Origin: Solirubrobacteraceae bacterium
Lineage (GTDB): Bacteria; Actinomycetota; Thermoleophilia; Solirubrobacterales; Solirubrobacteraceae
Direction of reading: 5' to 3'
DNA: 18,465 nucleotides
Assembly: GCA_030151725.1 (NCBI GenBank)
Contig: JASLDD010000119.1
Span: forward strand, 1-18,465
The notes under the pieces are model-generated. The model did not search any database. It saw only the letters and a program-made list of their open reading frames with translations, and had not been told where the DNA came from. Each line of letters starts with the position of its first letter. Within the stretch, counting starts at the first letter, position 1. Below, in pieces: positions 7,897 through 15,534 of the stretch. A program made the translations under genes and the position numbers.

Positions 7897-7921
7897 CTCT
7901 CGGCTCTCGGCGCTAGACCAT

Positions 7922-10489
7922 CTAGTTCTTGGGGTGCTTCGGGTCGCTGATCGCAGCCGAGCTCGGCTTGGTTGCGATCTTCGGCGTCGGCAGTCCGCCT
8001 ACGCGGGTGATCAGCTGATTCCACTGTTCGACACTGAGCGCAGTCGTGGTGACGATCGGCGAAGGCGCCGCCTGTCCCTTGCTCGCCGAATGAGCGGCAT
8101 TGCCGACAGCGCTTGCCTTGAGTGCCGTGAGCGCCTTGGGAGGGTCGAATACAAGTCCAATGTGGTTCCACGATGTCGACACCGCATGTGTGTTCTTCGC
8201 GCCCGGGTAGCGCATGAGGCTGACGATTTCGTGGGGGACGAATTCTCCGGGGAGTGTCAGCAGAGTGCGGATCGTGAGATCTGTGATCGTGCTCGGACCC
8301 TGGTGTCCTGCGATGGCCGTCCCGTTGATCGCCGATATCTCCACCGCGTCACCCTTTGCCTGCGCGGTGCTCGCCCCCAACGACGTTTCGCTCGGCTGAT
8401 CGCAGCGCAGTGCGCTCACCGTCGGTTTCAACCCGCTGCGCGAAAGGAACGCGAGCACGGCCAGCACACGCTTGTCCACCAGGCCCGCAGCAATGTCCTG
8501 GCGGCCACACCTGTAGATCGTGATGCCGGGATCTGAGAGCACCGCGCGCTGGAGCTGAGACTGTGACTGCAGGAACACATCGCTGGCCGTCGCCCCCAGC
8601 AGAGCGTCGGCCGCCTTTGCCCCCTTGGGATGCAGCGCCGCCTGCAGTTGTGCCCAGTTCGTCAAGATTGGGCCCGGGTCGATCGTGCTCGTGTCACCCG
8701 ACGGACGAATCGCAAAGCGGAGATGTCCGTCCTGCGCCCCCGCCGGCACCTTCACACGGCCGAGCACCGTGCCACTGGCGACCACAGATCCACGACGCAG
8801 CGGAATGTGCTCGCCGGCGCGGGTAATGCGCGCCTTGCGGGCGGCGCTGGCGGCAACAGCAGCGCGTGCGTCGGGGTTGCCCGGATGGGCAAACAGGCGA
8901 ACCTTGCCCATGCCCGCGGGCGCTTCTTCTGAGCTTTCTGTCGGCACCGATGCCTGCCCGCTCTTGGCGCTCGCCGCAGCGGGTGCCACAGGCTTCTTAA
9001 CCTCCAGCGTGAGCGGCGACTGGCTGCCGGCGCTGGCAGGCAGCGACGGCGCCGGGTCACGCGTGCTGGCCGCTTCCACCACCGCGGACTTTGCCGACGC
9101 GCGGGGAGCTTTGGCCGGTGTGTACGTCGGCGCGATGTTCCCCAGGCCCGCGTAGGTGAACAGATCGCCGTAGACGTCGCGCAGGACCACGTATTTGCCG
9201 AGCTCTTTCGAGTCGCCGATCTGGACTATGCGCCCGCCCTGGACAGCCACCACAGAGGCATTGGGAGAGCTCGTCAGGTCCACCAGCTGCAGCACCCGGG
9301 CTTTGGCTGCGGCCGCCTTGACGCTTGCCGAGCCGGCGGCCGCTGCAGCCGGGGAGAGCGGCGCTGTCCCTGCCGCAGTTGCAGCTGATGCAGCTGGCTC
9401 TGTAGAGGTGGCGGCTGCTTCGGTGGTGGGAGTGGCAGCTGCTTGGGTTGTGGACGGGGAGCCGGCTGCCGGTGCGACGGCGGTTGCTCCTGCTGTCGCG
9501 CTCGAGCTCGACACGGCCGGGAGCGGGATCGCCGTCCAAGCCACATGCTTGCCCGTAACCGGAAGGCGACCGTCGATCAGACCGGTCAGCGTCGCGATCA
9601 CACCCTTGGGGTATGTGGAGATCAGCTTTGCCCGCAGCAGCACCGAGTCGGCATATTCTTCGGAGTGGTTGTAAGCGAGGATCGCCCCACGTAGATTCGT
9701 GGCCGCTCCCGCAGCACGCAGGTAACGGGCGGCCGCAAAGATCGCGTCCACCGGGTTGTATGGGTCGGCGTAGCCCGCGTCCAGTGCGTCCACGCCGTAT
9801 TGCAGCCAAGTGGCGGGCATGAACTGCATCCAGCCCACAGCTCCCGCGGTTGAAACCGACAGGTCCGTGCCGTAGTTGGTCTCGATTTCGTTGACCGCCG
9901 CCAGGATCTGCCACGGCACCCCGTACTGGACCGCCGCAGCCTTGTAGATCGGCAACAGGAACACCGGGATCCGATAGAAGCCAAGCGCCTGGGCGGATGC
10001 GTCCGAGGAGGCCAGGATCGCCGCCAGGGCGCCGGCTTGGGCCACGGACTGAGGCGAGGCGGCCACGTTGTTGGGGCCGGAGGCCTTCTGGCTCTTGGCC
10101 TTGGCCTTGGCTTCCTTGCTCGCTGCCGTCGTCGGCGTCACGCTTTTGGCCGCTGCGCCTCCCGGGGTCGTCTTCTGGCGGCGCTGCAGCACCACCACAG
10201 GAGCTTCCACCGGCGGCGTCGGCGTGACGGGCACAGTGCTCGATTCCGACGTTGCGGGGCTCGTAGGAGCGGGCGTCGTGGTAGTCGAAGCCGGGGTGGT
10301 CGTCTGTTCAGCCGCCGGCGCTTCAGCGGGCGTCGTTGTGGTGTCGGTAGGCGTCGTCGCTGCCGGGGCTTCGCTCGCAAGCGCTGCGCCTGCCAGCGGG
10401 CCTCCCAGGCCTGCAGCCGTCAACCCACCGCCGGCGACGGAGAGCAGCGCACGCAGAGCCCTGCGACGGGCGCTGGTCACAGGCGGCAT
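7922..10489 (-). CDS. exported lytic transglycosylase fused to degenerate peptidase-like domains
   Basis: A predicted peptidoglycan-cleaving enzyme of 855 aa. Numbered from ATG 10489: signal peptide (1-38, Arg-rich start, AAL-A end), a Thr/Pro/Ala linker (39-140), and an SLT/MltB-like domain (about 174-292) with NEIETNYG (catalytic Glu probably E203), GWMQFMPATW (219-228) and AYNHSEEY (272-279). After a Ser/Ala linker, 411-453 resembles the first half of an M23/LytM fold, but YAHL is YAGL. The second half (566-606) has HLRFAIRP instead of HLHFE, and about 110 low-complexity residues separate the halves. The C-terminal domain (654-781), with ALRCDQ and KGDAVEISAINGT, looks like a DD-carboxypeptidase-type fold without its metal ligands (inference). 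ATG 10489 was chosen for the signal peptide; in-frame GTG 10591 is possible but spoils it. Confidence 0.85.
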   Translation of the reverse strand: MPPVTSARRRALRALLSVAGGGLTAAGLGGPLAGAALASEAPAATTPTDTTTTPAEAPAAEQTTTPASTTTTPAPTSPATSESSTVPVTPTPPVEAPVVVLQRRQKTTPGGAAAKSVTPTTAASKEAKAKAKSQKASGPNNVAASPQSVAQAGALAAILASSDASAQALGFYRIPVFLLPIYKAAAVQYGVPWQILAAVNEIETNYGTDLSVSTAGAVGWMQFMPATWLQYGVDALDAGYADPYNPVDAIFAAARYLRAAGAATNLRGAILAYNHSEEYADSVLLRAKLISTYPKGVIATLTGLIDGRLPVTGKHVAWTAIPLPAVSSSSATAGATAVAPAAGSPSTTQAAATPTTEAAATSTEPAASAATAAGTAPLSPAAAAAGSASVKAAAAKARVLQLVDLTSSPNASVVAVQGGRIVQIGDSKELGKYVVLRDVYGDLFTYAGLGNIAPTYTPAKAPRASAKSAVVEAASTRDPAPSLPASAGSQSPLTLEVKKPVAPAAASAKSGQASVPTESSEEAPAGMGKVRLFAHPGNPDARAAVAASAARKARITRAGEHIPLRRGSVVASGTVLGRVKVPAGAQDGHLRFAIRPSGDTSTIDPGPILTNWAQLQAALHPKGAKAADALLGATASDVFLQSQSQLQRAVLSDPGITIYRCGRQDIAAGLVDKRVLAVLAFLSRSGLKPTVSALRCDQPSETSLGASTAQAKGDAVEISAINGTAIAGHQGPSTITDLTIRTLLTLPGEFVPHEIVSLMRYPGAKNTHAVSTSWNHIGLVFDPPKALTALKASAVGNAAHSASKGQAAPSPIVTTTALSVEQWNQLITRVGGLPTPKIATKPSSAAISDPKHPKN

Positions 10490-10589
10490 AGGCTGAATTT
10501 GCTCATTCTTGGGGTCCCATGGTTGTGGTTGGCGCGGCAAACCCACAATCGCGGGGTACGCCCACCGCCATTCATATCGGCAGGCAAGC

Positions 10590-10610
10590 ACGAATCCGTA
10601 AAGGATTCGT
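10590..10610. repeat. perfect inverted repeat upstream of the transglycosylase gene
   Basis: ACGAATCC (10590-10597) and GGATTCGT (10603-10610) form an 8-bp perfect palindrome with a 5-nt centre, 100 bp upstream of ATG 10489. It could be a protein operator or an RNA hairpin in the transglycosylase leader. Confidence 0.6.
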
Positions 10611-10757
10611 AATCAGACTGACAATTCGTGGATGACTTCATGCTCCCGATCACCTGAGGAAAGCGGACCGTAGCGACGGTACAGGCGGAAGGCTTCGCGC
10701 GGCGGCGGTCAGACACTCCGAGCCTCTTCTAGGCCACCGACCCTACTCCTGCCCTGC

Positions 10758-10786
10758 TGGCCATCGGCGTCTTCAGTCGCTAAGGT
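10758..10786 (+). promoter_or_regulatory. possible secG promoter (leaderless)
   Basis: TGGCCA (4 of 6 to TTGACA) at 10758-10763 and TAAGGT (TAnnnT) at 10781-10786 have an ideal 17-nt spacing. Transcription would begin at or next to the GTG at 10794, giving a leaderless mRNA. This agrees with the absence of a Shine-Dalgarno sequence. Confidence 0.35.
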
Positions 10787-10793
10787 TTGCGGC

Positions 10794-11027
10794 GTGGAAA
10801 CCATCCTCTCTGTACTGCAGGTGGCCATTGCCGTGATCGTCATCTTCCTGGTGCTCATGCATTCAGGCAAGGACGCTGGTCTCTCCGGCGCGTTTGGCGT
10901 CGGAAGCGGAGCCGGCCCGCTCGGCGGCGGATCGATGGTCGAGCGCAACCTCAACCGCTGGACCATCTTCTTCGCGGTCCTGTTCTTCGTGAACGCGATC
11001 GTGCTGCTCAAGCGTCCCTGGGCCTGA
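10794..11027 (+). CDS. secG: preprotein translocase subunit SecG
   Basis: The small accessory subunit of the SecYEG channel, which exports unfolded preproteins across the cytoplasmic membrane. The 77-aa product has two membrane helices (about 2-22 and 55-73). The conserved SecG loop lies between them: HSGKDAGLSGAFG, then a Gly-rich stretch and the charged VERNLNRWT at the start of helix 2. The length is normal for the family. It starts with GTG 10794, without a clear Shine-Dalgarno. Its last 20 bp overlap the 3' end of the opposite-strand ccmI-like gene, so the two are convergent and share their tail sequence. Confidence 0.94.
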   Translation: METILSVLQVAIAVIVIFLVLMHSGKDAGLSGAFGVGSGAGPLGGGSMVERNLNRWTIFFAVLFFVNAIVLLKRPWA

Positions 11028-11349
11028 CCACAGACCCTCCCCGCTCGCCGGCCTGTTCGAGGCCTTCGAGAATCTCGAGCGCCTCGGCGCGCAGCGCCGA
11101 ATCGGTTGCCTGGTAGTCCTCCTCTGAGAGCTTGCCCGTGCGAAAGTCCAGCTCGGTATCGCGGATCTCGCGGTACTTGGCCTGTCGTGCCGCGTCCAGC
11201 TCGTCGTGTTCGATGCTCTTGGCAAGATCTCCCGACGCCCCAGCTGTGAGCTTGGCGTCCCCATCTGCGCCACCGCGCAGGGGAGCTCCCACCGCGAGCA
11301 TTACCAGGCCCGCCAACAACAGGATCAGGATTGCAATCACAGCGCTCAT
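11008..11349 (-). CDS. short CcmI-like cytochrome c biogenesis protein
   Basis: A 113-aa membrane protein with one N-terminal helix (about 3-24). It is followed by a charged helical region with AKYREIRDTELDFRTGKLSEEDYQ (about 57-80), the pattern seen in the N-terminal part of CcmI. Canonical CcmI has two membrane helices and a C-terminal TPR domain that binds apocytochrome. Here the TPR part is absent, so it is a minimal version. It is the last gene of the leftward ccmE-ccmF group, 21 bp after ccmF, and probably assists heme attachment to apocytochromes outside the membrane. Its 3' end overlaps that of secG by 20 bp on the other strand. Assignment rests on the motif plus context. Confidence 0.72.
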   Translation of the reverse strand: MSAVIAILILLLAGLVMLAVGAPLRGGADGDAKLTAGASGDLAKSIEHDELDAARQAKYREIRDTELDFRTGKLSEEDYQATDSALRAEALEILEGLEQAGERGGSVVRPRDA

Positions 11350-11370
11350 GGGGTCAGGATCCCGCGAGCT

Positions 11371-13545
11371 TCATGCGCGCGCCAGGCCCCTCACGGCACG
11401 AGCGCGGGACCGCGCAGCCGCACGACCCCGTACCGAGAATCTGGCCAACCCGCCCGCCGGCCAGCCCGCGATCAAGCCTCCGCCGAACACGATCAGGCCC
11501 CCGATCCAGATCCACATCACAAGCGGCGAGACGATGAAGTGGAACTGCGCCTGCGGGGGGTGCTTGAGGTATTCGCGGGCCAGGTAGCCGATCGCCACAA
11601 CTGCCTCTTCGGGCGACAGCGTGCGGTTGCCGGCCTTGATGATGCGCTGCAGGTTCGGGGCTTCGAGGTCGGGCTCGATCGCGCTCCAGACATCGCGGGT
11701 GATGCCCGCGTTCATGCTGACGTGGCTCACGGGCTGCCCCCCGATCAAGCTGCCGACCGTGCCTTGGCTGGCTTCCTGGGAGGCGTAGTAGCCCTCGCTC
11801 GGGTAGAGCGTGCCGACGTGGTGCCCCCCCTTGCTGACGTCGACCACAGCTCCGAAGGCAAGCGTGGAGCCGGTATGGGCCGCGTCGTACTTCGGCGTGA
11901 TCGTGGCTGTGGGGCGCACGTAGCGAACCGTGTAGGCGCCGACACGTGTCGATTGCCCCGGCGAGAGCCCCAACTCTGAGGCGTGCTGGAAGGACGATGA
12001 GGCAGCCACGCCAATGAACAGCACGGCGATCCCCAGGTGGACGATGTAGCCGCCGTAACGCCGGCGATTGCGCTGCACGAGCGCCACGAATGCCTGCGGC
12101 ACGCGCTCGCCGGCCATCGCGCGGCGGGCGCGTACGCCCCGGAAGAACTCCTGTCCGATGCTCCCGAACACGAATGCCGCACAGCAGAACATGGCGATCG
12201 CGTATGGCTTCTCAGCAACTCCCGCGGCCAGCAGGATCGCGAGCGTCGCCAGCGCAACCGCGATCGGGATCAGGAAGTTACGCCGCGCATTGGCAAGCGT
12301 TGCGCGTCGCCATGCGATCACCGGGCCGATCCCGCTGAGCAGCACCAACACCAAGGCAAGCGGCACCGTGTAGCGATCGAACCACGGCGGCCCCACCGAC
12401 GCTTCCTGGCCCGTCAGCGCCTCGGAGATGAGCGGGAAGTAGGTGCCCCAGAAGATCACAAAGCACAGCCCTACAAGCACCAAGTTGTTGGCCAGGAACA
12501 TCGACTCGCGCGAGAGCAGCGAGTCGAGGCGGTGCTCGGTGCGCAGCATGTCGCGGCGGGAGACCACCAGGTAGATCGAGCCCGCGATCAGCACCGCGAT
12601 CAGGCAGACGAATGGCACGCCCAAGGTCGCGCCTCCAAAGGCGTGGATCGAGTTGAGCACACCGCTGCGCACCAGGAAGGTGCCCATGATCGCGAGCGTT
12701 CCCGTGGCCAACACCAGCGAGACGTTCCACACCTTCAGCATCCCGCGCTTCTCCTGGATCATCAGCGAGTGCAGGAACGCCGTGCCCGTCAGCCACGGCA
12801 TCAGCGACGCGTTCTCCACGGCATCCCAGCCCCAATAGCCGCCCCAGCCAAGCTCCGAGTATGACCAGCGCGCGCCGAGCAGGATGCCCACGCCGAGGAA
12901 CAGCCACGCGGCAAAGGCGAAGCGCCTGATCGCTTTGATCCAGTCTGCGTCCACCCTGCGGGCGATCAGTGCGCCCATGCCGAAGGCCAGCGGGATCGTG
13001 CACAGCGTGTAGCCCGAGTACAGCATCGGCGGGTGGATCATCATCGTGGGGAAACGCAGCAGCGGATCCAGGCCCACCCCTTCGGCCGGCGCTGGATGCG
13101 TGGTGGCGAACGGGTTGGCGTAGATGACCATCAGCGCGATGAAGAACCCCCCGAAGCCGAGCAGGATGGCTGTGGCGTATGAAGCGATGTCGCGCATGCG
13201 CTTGCGCGTGAGGAATAGCGCCAGGCTCGACCACATCGAAAGCAGCCATGCCCACAGCAGCAGCGAGCCTTCCTGGGAGGACCACACCGCGGCCGCCCTG
13301 TAGAAGGTCGGGGTCGTGCGACTGGAGGTGTCCGCAACGGTGTTGAAGACGAAGTCGTTGCGCAGGAACGCGACCTCGAGCACAGCAAAGGCCACCGTCA
13401 GCACGCCCGCCAGGGCGTATACAGAGCGCCGTCCAGACTCCGAGAACTCGGCGCGGCCGCTGCGCACGCCGTACAACGAGGCGCCGATCCCGTACACGCA
13501 GATGACGAGCGCCAACAGCAGGCATGCGAATCCAAGGCCGGCCAT
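11371..13545 (-). CDS. ccmF: cytochrome c heme lyase subunit CcmF
   Basis: The heme lyase subunit of cytochrome c maturation System I, which transfers heme from holo-CcmE to apocytochrome CxxCH motifs on the outer face of the membrane. The 724-aa product is polytopic. It has the tryptophan-rich WWD motif WGGYWGWDAVENASLMPW (234-251). Four His residues match the known heme-ligand positions of CcmF: H171 in MIHPPMLY, H259, H301, and H503 in VHLGIAVLFIG. A large extracytoplasmic domain (about 520-690) precedes the last helix (about 693-716). It starts 47 bp after the ccmE stop. ATG 13545 puts the first hydrophobic segment at the N-terminus. CcmF should work with the neighbouring CcmE; no ccmG or ccmH is seen here. 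Confidence 0.95.
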   Translation of the reverse strand: MAGLGFACLLLALVICVYGIGASLYGVRSGRAEFSESGRRSVYALAGVLTVAFAVLEVAFLRNDFVFNTVADTSSRTTPTFYRAAAVWSSQEGSLLLWAWLLSMWSSLALFLTRKRMRDIASYATAILLGFGGFFIALMVIYANPFATTHPAPAEGVGLDPLLRFPTMMIHPPMLYSGYTLCTIPLAFGMGALIARRVDADWIKAIRRFAFAAWLFLGVGILLGARWSYSELGWGGYWGWDAVENASLMPWLTGTAFLHSLMIQEKRGMLKVWNVSLVLATGTLAIMGTFLVRSGVLNSIHAFGGATLGVPFVCLIAVLIAGSIYLVVSRRDMLRTEHRLDSLLSRESMFLANNLVLVGLCFVIFWGTYFPLISEALTGQEASVGPPWFDRYTVPLALVLVLLSGIGPVIAWRRATLANARRNFLIPIAVALATLAILLAAGVAEKPYAIAMFCCAAFVFGSIGQEFFRGVRARRAMAGERVPQAFVALVQRNRRRYGGYIVHLGIAVLFIGVAASSSFQHASELGLSPGQSTRVGAYTVRYVRPTATITPKYDAAHTGSTLAFGAVVDVSKGGHHVGTLYPSEGYYASQEASQGTVGSLIGGQPVSHVSMNAGITRDVWSAIEPDLEAPNLQRIIKAGNRTLSPEEAVVAIGYLAREYLKHPPQAQFHFIVSPLVMWIWIGGLIVFGGGLIAGWPAGGLARFSVRGRAAARSRARAVRGLARA

Positions 13546-13592
13546 CAGTGCTTAGATTCCGCGCTGGTCGGGTGCGCCGCCAAGCAGGACGA

Positions 13593-14018
13593 TCACTGGT
13601 TCTGCTTCTCGCCCGCCGGAGCGGTCTTGTACTTGGACGGGCACTTCGTGATCAGCGAGTTGCGTTCGCCGACATAGCTCGAGCCCTGCTTTTGGACCGT
13701 CACGATCACCTCGCGGCCTTCGCGAAACGGGTCCGGCACCGTCCCTGTATAGGCCAGGGGGATAGTCGTGCCGCCCGCGCGATCCTGGACGCTGAAGTAC
13801 AGCACCGCGCCGCCTGCGCCGCCGCGATGCACCGAGCCCTTGGCCACGGTTCCCGTGACCTGATAGCTGCGACCGGGCTGGGCCTGACGGCTCAGCTGGC
13901 TGGGCGACAGAGCCGGGCTGGCCGCGCTGAAGCTCGTGTAGATCAGCGCACTTGCCAAGACCACAGCCGCGCTCAGGGCCACCGTCAGGCGCACCGTTCG
14001 CTTGCGCGCGGGATTCAT
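13593..14018 (-). CDS. ccmE: cytochrome c maturation heme chaperone CcmE, CxxxY variant
   Basis: A heme chaperone that carries heme to CcmF outside the membrane. Numbered from ATG 14018 (141 aa): cytosolic RKR, one membrane anchor (about 9-32), then an OB-fold domain with YQVTGTV, VLYFSVQD, IPLAYTGTVPDPFREGREVIV and the C-terminal strand GERNSLITKCPSKYK. In classical CcmE the last motif is HxxxY, with His covalently binding heme. Here the position is Cys (C126, with Y130), read clearly as TGC. A CxxxY form is known from archaea and some bacteria with reduced Ccm systems. ATG 14018 was preferred (GGGTGG upstream); TTG 14036 would add six residues. It is first in the leftward ccmE-ccmF-ccmI-like group. 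Confidence 0.92.
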   Translation of the reverse strand: MNPARKRTVRLTVALSAAVVLASALIYTSFSAASPALSPSQLSRQAQPGRSYQVTGTVAKGSVHRGGAGGAVLYFSVQDRAGGTTIPLAYTGTVPDPFREGREVIVTVQKQGSSYVGERNSLITKCPSKYKTAPAGEKQNQ

Positions 14019-14036
14019 CGCCACCCAGTATCTCAA

Positions 14037-14182
14037 ACCCAGGGCCGCCTCGCCCCTCTTGACCGCCCCAACGAGCCCCTGGCCGAGCGTTTGCCGAGCC
14101 GCCGCGACTCGTACAAACGAGGAAAAACCCGTTGCAAGGCGAAACCTTCGGGCGTATTTGACGTTCTAATGGGTGACCCGTC
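14037..14182. promoter_or_regulatory. divergent spacer between ccmE and the zinc-ribbon gene
   Basis: The spacer holds both start regions. On the + strand TCTAAT (14165-14170) is a good -10-like hexamer close to ATG 14183. A potential stem pairs ACCC at 14127-14130 with GGGT at 14171-14174 and encloses a small AAGG/CCTT hairpin (14137-14149). No -35 stands out. Confidence 0.3.
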
Positions 14183-14437
14183 ATGAGAACACGACTCCTA
14201 CATCCCCGCAGCGAGCGCCGCCGCCCCCGCCGTCGCGGAGCTCAGTTGGTACCCCAGGCGCTGCCCGCCGGGGCCCAGTTCCTGCCGCGGAGCTGCGACC
14301 CAGCGGTTGAGCGTGTCCGCGAGGCCGGCGGTCCTGTCGACAAGGCCTCCTACAGCTGCCAGTGCGGCTATCTCTTCAGCGCCGCCGTCTCAGCCACCGT
14401 CGTGTGCCCGCACTGCGGCGCCGATCAAGCCTGGTAG
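14183..14437 (+). CDS. small zinc-ribbon protein
   Basis: Unknown function, 84 aa. The C-terminal 30 residues form a clear zinc ribbon: SCQCGYLFSAAVSATVVCPHCGADQAW (residues 58-84), two CxxC/CxC knuckles 15-20 residues apart and an aromatic C-terminus. The N-terminal half is Arg/Pro/Ala-rich with no recognisable fold and might be partly non-native, so the true start could lie further in, though no good internal start codon is seen before the ribbon. ATG 14183 has only a weak GGGTG upstream. The gene is followed by a strong hairpin, supporting a separate short transcript. Ribbons of this type occur in RNA-, DNA- or protein-binding factors; nothing here points to one. Confidence 0.6.
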   Translation: MRTRLLHPRSERRRPRRRGAQLVPQALPAGAQFLPRSCDPAVERVREAGGPVDKASYSCQCGYLFSAAVSATVVCPHCGADQAW

Positions 14438-14506
14438 CGGGCCGCCCGAGCACCGGCCGACCGGGGCCGCCTGGCCCCTTGCCTCAGCCTCTTGGCCCTG
14501 CACGAA

Positions 14507-14536
14507 CGAGGGCCCCACCCGCAGGCAGGGCCCTCG
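14507..14536 (+). terminator. GC-rich terminator hairpin after the zinc-ribbon gene
   Basis: A perfect 9-bp stem (CGAGGGCCC at 14507-14515, GGGCCCTCG at 14528-14536) with a 12-nt loop lies 70 bp after the zinc-ribbon stop. No T-tract follows, only TAAACAG. Confidence 0.6.
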
Positions 14537-14550
14537 TAAACAGCCGTGAC

Positions 14551-14568
14551 GCCTCGCTCGCGCGAGGC
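14551..14568 (-). terminator. hairpin after the first secreted paralog
   Basis: GCCTCGC (14551-14557) and GCGAGGC (14562-14568) pair perfectly around a 4-nt loop, 16 bp beyond the stop of the leftward secreted-protein gene. It is a candidate terminator without a T-tract. Confidence 0.5.
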
Positions 14569-14583
14569 AGCAGGCCCGCGTCG

Positions 14584-15369
14584 CTAGTGGGCCTTGGCCT
14601 TGATCTTGAACACCGGCTGGTATTCGGCCCATTCGCCGGCGATGCTGAACGTGCCGACGGTGCCCATGCCGCCATACATTTCACTCCAGCTGGAGTTCAC
14701 GTAGGCGTCTTCGGGCAGCGGGTCGCTCCCGACCGACGGCGTGCCCGCGAGGCCAACGTTCAGCGAGTCCTCGCCCACGTCAGCCGAGTGGGTGGGGGCG
14801 TAGCCGTAGTCGGTCGTGTTGTAGGCCACGCTGATGATCGCCTTGGCGGGCAGCGTCGTTCCTTCGAGGCTGAACGGGACCTTGAAAGCAAGCCCGTGGA
14901 AGCATTCTTTGCCGTAGCCAACAGCCCCTTCGGAGTTCGCCGTGCAGTGCTTGCTCGCCGACGGCCTGAAGGGCACGTTCACGTTCTGTGTCTTTGAGAC
15001 GATCAGCGCGCCCACGCTGTTTTCGGGCCCGACTTCGTACACGTTGAGCGTGATCGGCCAGCTGAATGACGAATGAGGCGAGCTCGCACAGGCGGCACCG
15101 GTCTGCAGGTTCTGACACGCCCAGCTGCTCATCGTCACGCTGACCGTCGGGCTGGTGCGGGCCGTTCCCGCAAATTCGACCTGCCCGCCGAACTCAGACG
15201 TCGATGTCGCCTCGAACCCGAGCGAGACCAGGTTTTTGGGCAGCGGAGCCGGTTGGTTGTCGTAGATCAACGCCGCACTCGCCGTGCCGGCCGCCAGGGC
15301 AGCCGTCGCCGTGACGGCGAGTAGCGCGCAAGCCAGTCGAGCTGCTCGCGCAGGGGTCCTTCCAGTCAT
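14584..15369 (-). CDS. secreted protein of unknown function, paralog A
   Basis: 261 aa with a Sec signal peptide (1-32, cleavage after ASA). The mature protein is beta-rich in appearance and lacks membrane segments or known catalytic motifs. Landmarks shared with paralog B upstream are TSEFGGQVEFAGTAR (57-71), the SSWAC-WPITLN region (81-109), VPFRPS (132-137), HGLAF (158-162), YNTTDYGYAP (183-192), DSLNVG (201-206), and the end region YQPVFKI. Four Cys in the mature part (85/94 and 142/156) sit as two close pairs, suggesting disulfides. ATG 15369 has GGAGAGAG upstream and its own promoter. I know similar uncharacterised secreted proteins from this actinobacterial lineage, but no function can be assigned. 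Confidence 0.82.
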   Translation of the reverse strand: MTGRTPARAARLACALLAVTATAALAAGTASAALIYDNQPAPLPKNLVSLGFEATSTSEFGGQVEFAGTARTSPTVSVTMSSWACQNLQTGAACASSPHSSFSWPITLNVYEVGPENSVGALIVSKTQNVNVPFRPSASKHCTANSEGAVGYGKECFHGLAFKVPFSLEGTTLPAKAIISVAYNTTDYGYAPTHSADVGEDSLNVGLAGTPSVGSDPLPEDAYVNSSWSEMYGGMGTVGTFSIAGEWAEYQPVFKIKAKAH

Positions 15370-15528
15370 ATCTCTCTCCGTGTCGTCGGCCCCGGGAGCC
15401 TAGGGCTCCTTGAGCGCTCTCACCCCCCTCCAGGGGCCTATGCAGGCGCATGCTGCTCGGAACCGGTGAGTCGCCTCCTTGCATTGACCGCAGGGCGGCG
15501 ATTTCCCACCGCGCAGCACCCGTCCCTT
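15370..15528 (-). promoter_or_regulatory. structured 5' leader of paralog A (duplicated element, copy 1)
   Basis: Predicted untranslated leader of about 159 nt. The core 15412-15482 is nearly identical to 16594-16662 in front of paralog B. Read on the minus strand it contains AGGAGG (15474-15479), ACCGGT (15462-15467), the small hairpin CCCCTGGAGGGG (15425-15436) and GAGAGCGCTC. Next comes a GGAGCC/GGCTCC hairpin (15395-15409). A 5' hairpin GCGGTG/CGCCGC lies near the predicted start of transcription. No start codon lies at a usable distance from the AGGAGG. Confidence 0.6.
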
Positions 15529-15534
15529 GTGCAG

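Larger units (their letters stand above)
10490..10793. promoter_or_regulatory. divergent intergenic region between transglycosylase and secG
   Basis: About 300 bp without a supported gene. It must hold the start regions of the leftward transglycosylase and of secG. Visible content is a perfect inverted repeat at 10590-10610 and, near secG, TGGCCA (10758-10763) and TAAGGT (10781-10786) separated by 17 nt. The segment around 10590-10640 is noticeably less GC-rich than the genes. Confidence 0.5.

Noticed and set aside
10490..10740. A possible c-di-AMP (ydaO-type) riboswitch before the transglycosylase
   Set aside because: Such riboswitches do precede actinobacterial wall hydrolases, and GCCG and GGGACCCC fragments are present, but the conserved 3' part and overall helix order are not found.
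12037..12864. A 275-codon + strand frame opposite ccmF
   Set aside because: It is a low-complexity His/Arg/Gln-rich shadow of a clear ccmF gene.
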